Position numbers and translations under genes: made by a program. Shown piece after piece: positions 18,140 through 27,490 of a stretch of 64,000 nucleotides of DNA; position 1 is the stretch's first letter, and each line of letters opens with the position of its first letter. Where the stretch lies: NCBI RefSeq assembly GCF_009295635.1, contig NZ_WHIW01000012.1:1-64000 (forward strand), read 5' to 3'. This stretch comes from Alkalilimnicola sp. S0819 (GTDB taxonomy: Bacteria; Pseudomonadota; Gammaproteobacteria; Nitrococcales; WHIW01). Below the pieces are notes generated by a model that had not been told where the DNA came from, ran no database searches, and saw only the letters and a list, made by a program, of their open reading frames with translations.

Positions 18140-19305
18140 AGGGGCTGCTGGTCATCAACGCCGGCTCCTCCAGCGTCAGGTTCGCCCTCTACGCCCTGGA
18201 GGGCGGGGCCTTGAGTCCTTGCCTCAAGGCCCATGCCGAGGGCCTGGGGAGCGCCCCCCGGCTGCATCTGCAGGACGGGGTGGAAAGGACCAGCCTGGAT
18301 CTGCCCCCCCAGGCCGACCAGCAGGCGGCGGTGGAGGCTGTGCTGGACCGGCTGGAGCAGCGGTTCCCGGCGCTGGAACTGCTCGCCGCGGGCCACCGGG
18401 TGGTTCACGGTGGGCCGCGGATGCACCGGCCCTTGTTGCTGGACCAGGCCAGACTGAGGGCGCTGGAGAACTTCTCGCGGCTGGCGCCGCTGCACAACCC
18501 GCATAACCTCAATGCTATCCACGCGCTGGCCGAGCGCCGCCCGGACCTGCCCCAGGTGGCCTGCTTCGACACCGCCTTCCACCGCAGCCAGCCGCGTCTT
18601 GCCCAGCTCTTTGGCCTTCCCCGGGAGTATGCCGAGCGGGGCATCCTGCGCTATGGCTTCCATGGGCTCTCCTACGAGTACATCGCTTCGGTGCTGCCCG
18701 AGTACGCCCCCGAGGCGAGCCGGGTGGTGGTGGCGCATCTGGGCAACGGCGCCAGCATGTGCGCCATCCACGATGGCGAAAGCGTGGCCTCCAGCATGGG
18801 CTTCACCGCGCTGGACGGGCTGATGATGGGCCGGCGCTGCGGCAGCCTGGACCCGGGCGTGGTGCTGCATCTGATCGAGCAGGAAGGCATGAGTGCCGCC
18901 GAGGTGAGCGATTTGCTCTACCAGCGCTCCGGGCTGTTGGGGGTGTCGGGGGTCGGCTCGGACATGCGGGAACTGCTCGCCAGTGACGCCCCCGAGGCGC
19001 GAGAGGCGGTGGAGCTGTTCTGTTATCGCGCGCGGCGGGAGTTGGGGGACCTGGTCGCGGCCATGGGCGGGCTGGATGCCCTGGTGTTCACCGCCGGCAT
19101 CGGCGAGAACAGTGCCGAGATCCGCGCCGGTATCGCCGGCTCCCTGGGCTGGCTGGGCCTGGAGCTGGATCGCGTCGCCAACGACAGGGGCGAAATGCGG
19201 ATCAGTGCGGCCGGCAGCCGTGTGTCCTGCTGGACCCTGGCCACCGACGAGGAGGGCATGATTGCCCGCCACACCCTCGCCCTGGTAGAGCCGGTCGGTC
19301 GCTGA
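18136..19305 (+). CDS. ackA: Acetate/butyrate kinase family, AckA-like
   Basis: This ASKHA-fold kinase of 389 aa converts acyl-phosphate and ADP to the acid and ATP, or the reverse. Family motifs are VINAGSSSVRFALY at the N terminus, FDTAFHRSQP, the phosphate-binding VAHLGNGASMCAI, and FTAGIGENSAEIR near the C terminus. It starts within the fusion gene stop (ATGA) and therefore shares its expression. It is closer in pattern to AckA than to butyrate kinase, but the neighbouring genes make C4 substrates possible. Confidence 0.92.
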   Translation: MKGLLVINAGSSSVRFALYALEGGALSPCLKAHAEGLGSAPRLHLQDGVERTSLDLPPQADQQAAVEAVLDRLEQRFPALELLAAGHRVVHGGPRMHRPLLLDQARLRALENFSRLAPLHNPHNLNAIHALAERRPDLPQVACFDTAFHRSQPRLAQLFGLPREYAERGILRYGFHGLSYEYIASVLPEYAPEASRVVVAHLGNGASMCAIHDGESVASSMGFTALDGLMMGRRCGSLDPGVVLHLIEQEGMSAAEVSDLLYQRSGLLGVSGVGSDMRELLASDAPEAREAVELFCYRARRELGDLVAAMGGLDALVFTAGIGENSAEIRAGIAGSLGWLGLELDRVANDRGEMRISAAGSRVSCWTLATDEEGMIARHTLALVEPVGR

Positions 19306-19379
19306 CCGCACCTGCCGCCTGCGTCTTCTTGTGCGATACTGCGTGCCATTGGACGGTACGGGACGAGGCAGAGGCACCA

Positions 19380-21758
19380 GTGGAGGCAGAGGCACCAGCG
19401 CCCGCGGAGCAGGGCAACGACAACAAGGCGCTGCACGACGGCGCTACCTGGGTGGATGCGGGCTGGAAGCAGCCCAACTTCGGCGCCGAGCTGCGATCCC
19501 GGGAGGTGGAGGAAGCCACCTCCCGGGAACGCATCCAGGGGCTTTTCCAGCTCAACTACTACGGCCTGTCGGCCACCACGGTCGTCGCTTTGCTGAGCAC
19601 GCTGGCGCTGAGCCTGCGCGGGATTCTCTGGGCGCTGCCCTGGTGCGTGCTGATGCTGCTGATCGTTGCCGTGCGCTGGTGGGTATGTCGGCGCTTCTTC
19701 GCCCAGCCTGCAGCCTTCGAGGCCCTGTCCGGCTGGGCGCGGCGGGCGGTGTTGATGTCCGCGGTGCAGGGCAGTGCCTGGGCGCTGCTGGTGCCCATAG
19801 GCTGGTCCAGTGGAAACCCCTACGATTTTGCCGGCGTCATGTTCATTGCGGCCGGCTTCAGCTTCGGGGCGCTGGCCACGCTGGCCGCGCATCTGCCCGC
19901 CTACCTGGCCTTTACCACGCCCATTTACCTGGCCAGCGGGCTGATCTTTCTGCTCGAACGCAGCGTAACCGGCGCGCTGCTGGCGCTGGTCGTTGGCGTC
20001 TTCGGCTTGATGACGGCCAATGCGGCGGGGGTTTCCACCGGCTTGCTCCTCAGTTCGCTGGCCGCCCGGCACCAGAATCGCGCACTGATTCGCACGCTCT
20101 CCGAAGAGAACGAGCGTGTCCAGGTGACGCTCGGCTCCATCGGCGAGGCGGTCTTCGCCACGGACCCCGAGGGGCTGCTTACCTACCTCAATCCCCATGC
20201 GGAAACCCTCACCGGCTGGTCACTGGCGGAGGCCCGCGGTCAACGCCTGGCCGAGGTGTTCCGGCTGCTCAATGAGACCAGCCGTGAGCCGGTGGGCGAC
20301 CTGGTGGCGGACTGTCTGGCGCATGACGGGCCGCTCAGCCCCGATGGCGAAGTGGCGTTGCTGGATCGCAGCGGGGACCGGGAATATTCGGTGGAAGTCA
20401 GTGTCTCGCCGATCCGCGACTATGAACGGCGGATTCGGGGTGTGGTCATCGTCGCCCACGATGTGACCGATTTGCGGCACATGGCGCGAATGATGTCCTA
20501 CCAGGCCAATCACGATCCGCTCACCGGCCTGGTCAATCGCCGGGAATTCGAGCGCCGCCTGCGCGAGGCCCTGGACGAGGCCAATCATGGCGGTCGTGAG
20601 CACGCCCTGTGCTACGTGGACCTGGACCAGTTCAAGGTGGTCAACGATACCTGTGGCCACATGGCCGGTGACCAGTTGCTCACCCGGCTGAGCGCGGTGC
20701 TGCGCCAGCACGTACGTGATTGTGACACGCTCGCCCGGCTTGGGGGGGACGAGTTCGGCCTGCTGTTGAAGAACTGTGACCTGGAACTGGCCGGGGCGCT
20801 GGCGAGCGAGTTGTTGGAGGTCATCAGCGGTTTTCGCTTCAGTTGGGACGACAAGGTCTTCCAACTGGGTGCGAGCATCGGCGTGGCGGCCATTCACCGG
20901 GGCAGTACTCCCACCCAGGTGTTGGCGGCCGCGGATTCCGCCTGCTACGTCGCCAAGGACGAGGGGCGCAATCGGGTGCATATCGTTTACCCGGACGACG
21001 AGGAGGTGAGCAGCCGCCACGGCCAGATGCGGCTGGTCAGCGAGATCCACCGCGCCCTGGAGGAAGATCGTTTCCAGCTGCGCTACCAGCGCATCGAATC
21101 ATTGAAGACCCCGGGGCGCTCCCATGCCGAGATTCTGCTCAGCATGCAGGCGGAGGATGGCAGCGTGCTCGCGCCGGGGCAGTTCCTGCCCGCCGCCGAG
21201 CGTTACAGCATGATGGCCGGGGTGGATCGGTGGGTGGTGAGCCGCGCCTTCCGGCAGTTGCAGCACAGCCCCGTGCTGCAGCAGGTGGAGCAGTTGGCCA
21301 TCAACCTTTCCGGGCAGTCGCTGAGCAGCGAGCAGTTCGCCTTTTTCGTGGCCGAGGAACTGGAGCGCAGCGGTGTGGATGCGCGGCGGATCTGTTTTGA
21401 GATCACCGAAACGGCGGCCATTGCCAATCTGGCACGGGCGCAGGAGTTTATCCGCACGCTGCGGGCACGGGGTTGTCGCTTCGCGCTGGATGATTTCGGC
21501 AGCGGGCTGAGCTCCTTTGCTTACCTGCGCTCCCTGCCGGTGGATTACCTGAAGATCGACGGCGCCTTCGTGCGCAACATGAGCAAGGATGCCATCGATC
21601 GGGCGATGGTGGTGTCGATCAATGAGGTGGGCCATGTGATGGGCATCGAGACCATTGCCGAATTCGTGGAGGATGCGGCGACCCGGGAACTATTGCGCGA
21701 GCTGGGTGTGGACTACGTCCAGGGCTACGGCATTCACAAGCCCGAACCGCTGCCCTGA
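19380..21758 (+). CDS. Membrane PAS-GGDEF-EAL c-di-GMP signalling protein
   Basis: This 792-aa protein has about six N-terminal transmembrane segments (residues about 55-240), a PAS domain (GSIGEAVFATDPEGLLTYLN), a GGDEF domain and an EAL domain. The GGDEF site is intact (RLGGDEFGL), so diguanylate cyclase activity is likely. The EAL motif reads EIL, but other metal and catalytic residues are present (NLSGQS, FEITET, DDFGSG, ETIAEF), so phosphodiesterase activity is possible. I chose GTG 19380, with AGAGG upstream. The TTG at 19329 lacks a ribosome site and adds a repetitive EAEAP stretch. It follows ackA closely, but a regulatory link to PHA is unproven. Confidence 0.88.
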   Translation: MEAEAPAPAEQGNDNKALHDGATWVDAGWKQPNFGAELRSREVEEATSRERIQGLFQLNYYGLSATTVVALLSTLALSLRGILWALPWCVLMLLIVAVRWWVCRRFFAQPAAFEALSGWARRAVLMSAVQGSAWALLVPIGWSSGNPYDFAGVMFIAAGFSFGALATLAAHLPAYLAFTTPIYLASGLIFLLERSVTGALLALVVGVFGLMTANAAGVSTGLLLSSLAARHQNRALIRTLSEENERVQVTLGSIGEAVFATDPEGLLTYLNPHAETLTGWSLAEARGQRLAEVFRLLNETSREPVGDLVADCLAHDGPLSPDGEVALLDRSGDREYSVEVSVSPIRDYERRIRGVVIVAHDVTDLRHMARMMSYQANHDPLTGLVNRREFERRLREALDEANHGGREHALCYVDLDQFKVVNDTCGHMAGDQLLTRLSAVLRQHVRDCDTLARLGGDEFGLLLKNCDLELAGALASELLEVISGFRFSWDDKVFQLGASIGVAAIHRGSTPTQVLAAADSACYVAKDEGRNRVHIVYPDDEEVSSRHGQMRLVSEIHRALEEDRFQLRYQRIESLKTPGRSHAEILLSMQAEDGSVLAPGQFLPAAERYSMMAGVDRWVVSRAFRQLQHSPVLQQVEQLAINLSGQSLSSEQFAFFVAEELERSGVDARRICFEITETAAIANLARAQEFIRTLRARGCRFALDDFGSGLSSFAYLRSLPVDYLKIDGAFVRNMSKDAIDRAMVVSINEVGHVMGIETIAEFVEDAATRELLRELGVDYVQGYGIHKPEPLP

Positions 21759-21787
21759 GCGCTTTTCCGTCGGGAGCCGCGGTTAAT

Positions 21788-22609
21788 TCACCGCGGCTCC
21801 ACCGTGAACCCTTCCAGGTACTGCCCCCAGTCGTAATCCGGGTCCCCCACCACCAGAAAATCCGAATTCAACAGGGATTCCTTGCCGTTGTAGGGCAGGG
21901 GTTGCAGCGCCAGGTCGGTGACCCGGCCGCCGGCGGCTTCCACCACCGCCTGGGCGGCGGCGGTGTCCCATTCCGAGGTGGGGCCGAAGCGCGGGTAGAG
22001 GTCCGCCGCGCCTTCCGCCACCAGGCAGAATTTCAGCGAGCTGGCCATGGACGTGGTTTCGTGCGCCGGCAGGCGCTCGAGCAGGGTTTCGGTGGCGCCG
22101 CTACGGTGGGAGCGGCTGACCACCAGGTTCATGGGTGAGGCGACCGGGCGGGTGCGCAGGGCTTCGGTGCCCTGCGCGGTGCCCAGCCAGGCGCCCACGT
22201 CCAGGGCGCCGTAGTAGCAGCGATCGAGCACCGGCGCGTAGACCACGCCCAGCACCGGGCGGCCGTGCTCCATCAGGGCGATATTGACGGTGAATTCGCC
22301 GTTGCGCTTGATGAATTCCTTGGTGCCGTCCAGTGGGTCGATCAGCCAGTAGCGCTCCCAGTGCCGGCGCTCCTCGAAGGGGACGGCGCGGCCTTCTTCG
22401 GAGAGCAGCGGGATGTCTGGGGCCAGTTCGGCGAGCCCCGCGGCCAGGATGTGGTGGGCGGCGCGGTCCGCCTGGGTCAGCGGCGAGTCGTCGTCCTTGT
22501 GCTCCACGCCCAAATCGTCCCGGCTATAGACCTCCAGAATGGCGATGCCTGCCCGGTGGGCCAGATGGCATAGCGGTTCCAGCAATTCCTTGCGTCGAGT
22601 GGTGTTCAT
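21788..22609 (-). CDS. cysQ: 3'(2'),5'-bisphosphate nucleotidase CysQ
   Basis: CysQ hydrolyses 3'-phosphoadenosine 5'-phosphate formed in sulfate assimilation. The 273-aa inositol-monophosphatase-fold protein shows the metal motifs LLSEEG and YWLIDPLDGTKEF and the C-terminal SEWDTAAAQAVVEAAGG. It overlaps nudE by ATGA, giving a nudE-cysQ operon that also occurs near yrfG in enterobacteria. Length is slightly above E. coli CysQ (246 aa). Confidence 0.94.
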   Translation of the reverse strand: MNTTRRKELLEPLCHLAHRAGIAILEVYSRDDLGVEHKDDDSPLTQADRAAHHILAAGLAELAPDIPLLSEEGRAVPFEERRHWERYWLIDPLDGTKEFIKRNGEFTVNIALMEHGRPVLGVVYAPVLDRCYYGALDVGAWLGTAQGTEALRTRPVASPMNLVVSRSHRSGATETLLERLPAHETTSMASSLKFCLVAEGAADLYPRFGPTSEWDTAAAQAVVEAAGGRVTDLALQPLPYNGKESLLNSDFLVVGDPDYDWGQYLEGFTVEPR

Positions 22610-23172
22610 GCTTGTTGTTCTTCCTTTTCCAACAGTTCCCGCGCCAGATAAAGCGCGGCCAGGCTGCGTGCTTCGTGAAAATCCTCGCGCTGCGCCAGCT
22701 CGCTGATTGCATCCAACGGCCAGGGCTGCACTTCGATGGGTTCGGGCTCGTCGCCCTCCAGCGGGCTGTGGTAGAGATCCCGGGCGAGGATCAGCTGGGT
22801 GCGGTGCGACATATAGCCCGGCGCCACGCTCACCGTGCGCAGGTGAATGAGGCTGCGAGCGCCCAGGCCTACTTCCTCGCGCAGTTCCCGGTCGGCGGCG
22901 GCCAGGGGGGCTTCGCCCGGCTCCACGCGGCCCTTGGGCAGGGCGAGCACATAATCATCAGTGCCGGCGGCGTACTCACGGATCAAGAGCACTTCCCGCT
23001 CGGCGGTGATCGGCACCACCAGCACCGCGCCCCCGCCGGAGCCGGCCAGCCGCTCATAGACGCGCTCCTCGCCGTTGGCGAAGCGCAGGTCCAGGGCTTC
23101 CACATGGAACAGCCGCGATCGGGCGACGCTGCGACGAGCAAGAATGTGGGGCTTCTTTGGCATGGTGTGCAT
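22606..23172 (-). CDS. nudE: ADP compounds hydrolase NudE
   Basis: This Nudix hydrolase of 188 aa acts on ADP-ribose, NADH and Ap3A-type substrates. The Nudix box is GRVEPGEAPLAAADRELREE, followed by VGLGA. The segment PHILARRSVARSRLFHVEAL and the C-terminal SLEGDEPEP equivalent (PLEGDEPEPIEVQPWP) match NudE specifically. The start is ATG 23172 (MHTMPKK), with GGAG 6 nt upstream; ATG 23163 is an alternative. It is divergent from yrfG, as a pair often seen in gammaproteobacteria, and coupled to cysQ. Confidence 0.93.
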   Translation of the reverse strand: MHTMPKKPHILARRSVARSRLFHVEALDLRFANGEERVYERLAGSGGGAVLVVPITAEREVLLIREYAAGTDDYVLALPKGRVEPGEAPLAAADRELREEVGLGARSLIHLRTVSVAPGYMSHRTQLILARDLYHSPLEGDEPEPIEVQPWPLDAISELAQREDFHEARSLAALYLARELLEKEEQQA

Positions 23173-23193
23173 TGTACACTCCGCAATCTTTGT

Positions 23194-23211
23194 CTGTAGG
23201 AGCGGCTGGCT
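23194..23211 (+). repeat. Degenerate REP-like half element
   Basis: The sequence CTGTAGGAGCGGCTGGCT matches the head of the REP-like family found at 30905 and 37471. It lies in the nudE-yrfG divergent gap, without its partner arm. Confidence 0.55.
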
Positions 23212-23224
23212 CTGGAGAGGTGAC

Positions 23225-23881
23225 ATGCTGGACTGGGCCCATATCGACACCGTGCTGCTGGACATGGACGGCACGCTGCTGGATCTGCACTTCGACAATT
23301 TCTTCTGGCTGGAGCACGTGCCTCGGCGCCATGCCGAGCGCCAGGGTTGGAGCCTGGAGCGGGCGAAGGCGGATCTGTTCCCGCGCATGAAGGCGGTGGA
23401 GGGCACCATCGACTGGTATTGCCTGGATTACTGGAGCCGGGAGCTGGATCTGCCCATCGCGCGTCTGAAACGTGAGGTGCAGGATCTGATCATGTTCCGG
23501 CCCCAGGCGGATCTTTTCCTGCGGCGCCTGCAGCGGGCGAGCAAGCGTCGGGTGTTGGTGACCAATGCGCACCGGGATGCGCTGGCACTGAAACTCGAGC
23601 GCACGGAACTGGCCAACCATGTGGACGTGTTGATCAGCTCGCACGACTACGGACTGCCCAAGGAGGACCAGCGCTTCTGGGACGCCTTGCGCGCCCAGGT
23701 GCCTTTCGACCCGGCGCGCACGGTGTTGCTGGATGACAGCCCTCGGGTGCTGGCCTCGGCGCGGCGATACGGGATTGCGCATTTGCTGGGGGTGGTGGAG
23801 CCGGACAGTAGGGCGCCGGCCAAGGAATGGGTGGAGTTCGCGGCTGTGGAGAGCTTTGCGGCGTTGGCGGAAGGCTTGTGA
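23225..23881 (+). CDS. yrfG: GMP/IMP nucleotidase YrfG
   Basis: This HAD-superfamily phosphatase of 218 aa (E. coli YrfG 222) removes phosphate from purine monophosphates. The catalytic motif I is LLDMDGTLLDL, motif II is VLVTNAH, and motif III/IV is the Lys in LPKEDQRFW with LLDDSP. ATG 23225 has GAGAGGTGAC directly upstream; the open frame before it belongs to the nudE region. It is divergent from nudE-cysQ. Confidence 0.92.
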   Translation: MLDWAHIDTVLLDMDGTLLDLHFDNFFWLEHVPRRHAERQGWSLERAKADLFPRMKAVEGTIDWYCLDYWSRELDLPIARLKREVQDLIMFRPQADLFLRRLQRASKRRVLVTNAHRDALALKLERTELANHVDVLISSHDYGLPKEDQRFWDALRAQVPFDPARTVLLDDSPRVLASARRYGIAHLLGVVEPDSRAPAKEWVEFAAVESFAALAEGL

Positions 23882-23958
23882 AAGCGATGGCGGCCTGAGT
23901 CGCCGTCCTTGCCATTAGCCCCGCCCGCCCCGGCGCCGGAGGGCGAGCGGTGCGGCGT

Positions 23959-24750
23959 TCAGCCCCGATTCAGCGGCTCCAATTGCACGCCCTCCGGGGT
24001 CATGCGGCCGCGCACCCGCACGGTGCGTGTTTCCCCTTCCTCTCCCGGCCCCAGGACGGATAGCGCCTGACGGCTGGCCGCGTCGGTGGGACGCAGGTCC
24101 AGGCTCAGGGTGAAGTCGCCTTCGCGGCCCAGGTTCAGTGCTCCCTGGATCTCCAGGGGGCTGTCGCTGTTGCGGATCTCGCCGCGGCTGCCCTGTTCGG
24201 TGGGCTGCAGGCGCAGGCTCAAATTGCCCAGATTCAGGCCCGACCCCATGCGCAGGCGCGCCTCCCGCCAATCCACGACGCCGGCCAATTGCCGAATGAC
24301 GCCATCGCGCACGCTCAGCTCGCTCAGTTGTGCCTGCAGGCGGCCTTCCACCACCTCGGCGGGTATCAGCGGACTGTTCACCCAGCGCAACACTTCCCCC
24401 ACGGGCAGATCGGCGCGCAGCATCTGCACATCGGCGCTGTGGCGGTTGGCGCTGCCGCGGGCGCGCAGCTCGCCGCCCGATGCCGTGGCGCGCACTTCGC
24501 CGCCCAGCCGGCCGGTCAGCAGATGCCGAGGGGCCAGATCCCAGGAAACGCCATCCAGGCGCAGATTCTGGTGGAGCACCACCGCCGCCTGGCCGGACCA
24601 GAGCTTGCCGCTCAGCCCGAAGGCTTCCACCGGCACCTGTCCGCCGAACCAGCGCCAGGCGTGGGCGGCGGGCAGATGCACCAGCAACCCGACCAGATAC
24701 ACCAGCAGGCCGAAAAGAATCAGCGCGATGCCGCGACGCCCCATCTTCAT
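23959..24750 (-). CDS. gspN: Type II secretion protein GspN
   Basis: GspN is an accessory inner-membrane component of the type II secretion system. The 263-aa protein has one N-terminal transmembrane helix (GIALILFGLLVYLVGLLVHL) and a periplasmic domain with the family motif LWSGQAAVV and SWDLAPRHLLTGRL. The start ATG 24750 has GGAGG 7 nt upstream and overlaps the gspM stop (ATGA). It ends the gspC-N operon. Confidence 0.88.
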   Translation of the reverse strand: MKMGRRGIALILFGLLVYLVGLLVHLPAAHAWRWFGGQVPVEAFGLSGKLWSGQAAVVLHQNLRLDGVSWDLAPRHLLTGRLGGEVRATASGGELRARGSANRHSADVQMLRADLPVGEVLRWVNSPLIPAEVVEGRLQAQLSELSVRDGVIRQLAGVVDWREARLRMGSGLNLGNLSLRLQPTEQGSRGEIRNSDSPLEIQGALNLGREGDFTLSLDLRPTDAASRQALSVLGPGEEGETRTVRVRGRMTPEGVQLEPLNRG

Positions 24751-25232
24751 TCCGCGGCCTCCAGGATGAGTTGCGCGTCCACCCGTCCGGTGGCCTCGGC
24801 ACTGCGGAAGCTTGCCGTACTGGCGCGTATGCCGTGTTCGTTGCGCAGAACCACCAGCCAGCCGATCAGCGGGTCGAAGGGGGTGTTGTCGAAACTGAGC
24901 CGCACCTGCCGCTGGCCGCTGGATTCCACCCGCAGGCTCTCCTGCAAGCCGGCCGCCCGGGCGGCGGCATCGATGCGCGCGGCCAGGGAACGGCTGTCCT
25001 GCGGCCTTGCACCGTTGCCGGGCCCGCCACCCAGGGCGCGCACTTCCAGGGCGGCCTGGCGCATCCATTCCAGCGTGGCGCGCTCCTCGCGCACCTGTTC
25101 GCGCAGGCTGGCCACTTCACGGTGGGCGGGCAGCCACAGGGCGAAGACGTAGACGATCAGCCCCAGGGCGATGCCGCCGAGCAGCAGGGTAAGTTGTTCG
25201 CGGCGCTGCAGGCCTTGCCACCATTGCTTCAT
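24747..25232 (-). CDS. gspM: Type II secretion protein GspM
   Basis: GspM is an inner-membrane platform protein that binds GspL. The 161-aa protein shows a short cytoplasmic N terminus (MKQWWQGLQRREQ), one transmembrane helix (LLLGGIALGLIVYVFALWL), a coiled coil (EVASLREQVREERATLEWM) and a ferredoxin-like periplasmic domain. It overlaps both gspN and gspL by 4 nt. Confidence 0.92.
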   Translation of the reverse strand: MKQWWQGLQRREQLTLLLGGIALGLIVYVFALWLPAHREVASLREQVREERATLEWMRQAALEVRALGGGPGNGARPQDSRSLAARIDAAARAAGLQESLRVESSGQRQVRLSFDNTPFDPLIGWLVVLRNEHGIRASTASFRSAEATGRVDAQLILEAAE

Positions 25233-26452
25233 GAGCCGCTCTCCAGATGCAGCAGAGCCTTGATGCGCTCACCCTCGGATTGCGCCGAGCGGGTCTCGGC
25301 GCGCAGGCCTTCCAGGCCGTCCAGGGTCGATTGCAGCGTGTCCAGCTGTTCGATGCCAGCGGCGCTGAGCTCCAGGTCCAGCGCGCCGGCCTGATAGCGC
25401 AGCCCCCGCAGGCGCACTTCCCCGGCGCGGTTCAGCGCCGGGCCCGCGGCGTCGAGCATGGGCAGCAGCCCGCGGGACTCGCCGCCACCGCCGCGCAGGG
25501 CGGCGAGTCGGCTTTCCATCTGACGGCGCGGGTAGAGCACCCGACTGCTCTCGGGGAAAGCCTGGCGGTAGATGTTTTCCACCTGGGCGGTGAGCTCGCG
25601 GTATTCGCCTTGCAGCTTCCAGCGCTCCATCAGGGCGGCCCCGGTGTCCACCAGCGCCCAGGCCAGCAGCAGACCGGCGGCGAGCTTCCAGCGAGCCCAT
25701 TCCCCGCCTCCCTGGCCGCGCGGCGCATAGGCACCACTGAGCAGGGGGATGGCGTGCTGGCGCTGCAGCCCGGCGGCGAGCAGGGCGTGGGCGTCATCGG
25801 TGGGAATGCGCTCCACCCGCAGGGGCAGGTCCAGGGCCAGTTCGTCGGCTTCCCGCAGGGCGTCCACGTGGTAGACATCCAGCGCCTCGGGGGGCTGTTC
25901 GCCGGCCTCTTCCAGGGCGCCTTCCAGGAAGAATTTCAGTGTGTCCCGATCGCCGCCGAAACCGGCCTGGGGGGCGGTGCGCAGCAAAAAGCGCTCGCCG
26001 TCCAGCAGCAGGCTCCAGTGCTCGGGGGCGAGCGGCAGGGATTGCACGTCGGGGTAGAGCTGCTCCAGGCGCAGGCCGGCCTCGGCGGCGGCGTCGCGCC
26101 AGCGCTCCAGCACGCTGCGGGCAATCACCGCCACGGCGTAGCGCTCGTCGGCGAGCTTGGGACCGAGCGCGAAGTGCTGTTCTTCCACGTCGCCGGAAAT
26201 CTGTTCTTCCAGGGCGTAGGGCAGGGCCTGCAGCACCCGTTGACGGCTCTGGCCGGGGATACGGACGTCGGTGAGCAGCAGGTCGGTGGCGGGCAGCAGG
26301 CCGATGACCCCGTGGCCACGGGCCGCCTCGGCGGCCTGTTGCAGGCTGCCCTGTTCGCCGGTGCCCTGGATTTCGCCCTGTTCGTTCAGGGAAAACCAGT
26401 GCGCCGCCTGCGTGGGATCGGAGGCGAAGCGGATGATCAGACTCGGCCGCAT
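25229..26452 (-). CDS. gspL: Type II secretion protein GspL
   Basis: GspL recruits the GspE ATPase to the membrane. This 407-aa protein has a cytoplasmic actin-like domain (about 1-240, with LPATDLLLTDVRIPGQ and ALPYALEEQI), one transmembrane helix (about 250-270) and a periplasmic ferredoxin-like domain. It overlaps gspM by 4 nt. A 108-nt gap separates it from gspK upstream. I see no gene or strong signal in that gap. Confidence 0.92.
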   Translation of the reverse strand: MRPSLIIRFASDPTQAAHWFSLNEQGEIQGTGEQGSLQQAAEAARGHGVIGLLPATDLLLTDVRIPGQSRQRVLQALPYALEEQISGDVEEQHFALGPKLADERYAVAVIARSVLERWRDAAAEAGLRLEQLYPDVQSLPLAPEHWSLLLDGERFLLRTAPQAGFGGDRDTLKFFLEGALEEAGEQPPEALDVYHVDALREADELALDLPLRVERIPTDDAHALLAAGLQRQHAIPLLSGAYAPRGQGGGEWARWKLAAGLLLAWALVDTGAALMERWKLQGEYRELTAQVENIYRQAFPESSRVLYPRRQMESRLAALRGGGGESRGLLPMLDAAGPALNRAGEVRLRGLRYQAGALDLELSAAGIEQLDTLQSTLDGLEGLRAETRSAQSEGERIKALLHLESGS

Positions 26453-26560
26453 GTTCTTGTTCTTTCAGGTTCGGGAAAGGGCATTGTGGCGGAAATCCTT
26501 CGGCCTCGCCAGCGTGCTGCGTATGGGTGTTCCCTCTCAGATAAGGGGTGCGGGGCGAGG

Positions 26561-27490
26561 CTACAAGACGCCGGAACCGCGGGCCAGGATCTTCAGCCCC
26601 CCCTGGGCGCCGCGCTGGATGTGGCTGGTCAGTTCCGCGCGGCTGCGGCCCAGTTCCACGCTGGCGCGCAGCTCGAAATGCCGAGAGCCGGTGGACAGGC
26701 TGTCCGCGGCCACCTGACGCCCGGCGAACACCGCCGATTGCAGCAGGCTGTCCACGGACTCGAAGCCGTTCTCGGGGCGCACTTCCAGCAACTGCTCGCC
26801 CTGGGCGAGGTTCAGGTCGTCGGCGAGGCTGGCGAGCAGCGGGGCGCCGGCGGTGTTGATGTTCAGCGTGGTCTGGCCGGGCAGCACGGTGAGCAAGGGC
26901 GCCAGGCGCTCGTAGACGCGCGGGGTCACCCCTTCCACCATGCGCAGCTCCGTGAGGCTGCGCATGGGGCCGTTGGCGGGCCGGTAGGCCGGGTCCTTGC
27001 GGGTGTAGACATCGTCCTCGGCGCCGCCCGGGTAGCGGGTGTCCTGGTTCGGGTCCAGCCAGTCCACCACCGCATCGGCGATCAGCGGGTCCAGCTCCAG
27101 CAGTCGCAGCAGATTGCGAAAGCGCTGCAGCTGGCTTTCCACCGGTTCGCCGGCGGCGTTCACCAGGTTGTTCAGGTTGAAGCGCCCCTGCAGATCTTCC
27201 AGATACAGCAGGATGTCCGCGCCCTCGAAGTTCAGCGGCAGCGGCCCCTGGGCCCAGGGTTCGGCCAGATGGTCGTGGGGGCCGGAGCGCAGATCCGCGG
27301 CGAGGATGTCCATGGCGAAGCTCTCCGAGGCCAGGGCATAGGCGTAGGCCTGGTCGCGGGCGAAGATGTTCTGGCTGCGGCGTATGTCCACCTGCTGGCG
27401 GTCGATCATGGCGATGGCGGCGGTGGCGGCCACGGCCACCACCAGCAGGGCGGTGATCAGGGCGATGCCGGATTGACGTGCGCTGCGCAT
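26561..27490 (-). CDS. gspK: Type II secretion minor pseudopilin GspK
   Basis: GspK caps the pseudopilus tip with GspI and GspJ. The 309-aa protein has a prepilin-like N terminus (SARQSGIALITALLVVAVAATA) and a large alpha domain with SAM-like repeats typical of the family. As in other GspK proteins, the Glu5 of mature pseudopilins is absent. It overlaps gspJ by one base (TGATG). Confidence 0.92.
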   Translation of the reverse strand: MRSARQSGIALITALLVVAVAATAAIAMIDRQQVDIRRSQNIFARDQAYAYALASESFAMDILAADLRSGPHDHLAEPWAQGPLPLNFEGADILLYLEDLQGRFNLNNLVNAAGEPVESQLQRFRNLLRLLELDPLIADAVVDWLDPNQDTRYPGGAEDDVYTRKDPAYRPANGPMRSLTELRMVEGVTPRVYERLAPLLTVLPGQTTLNINTAGAPLLASLADDLNLAQGEQLLEVRPENGFESVDSLLQSAVFAGRQVAADSLSTGSRHFELRASVELGRSRAELTSHIQRGAQGGLKILARGSGVL

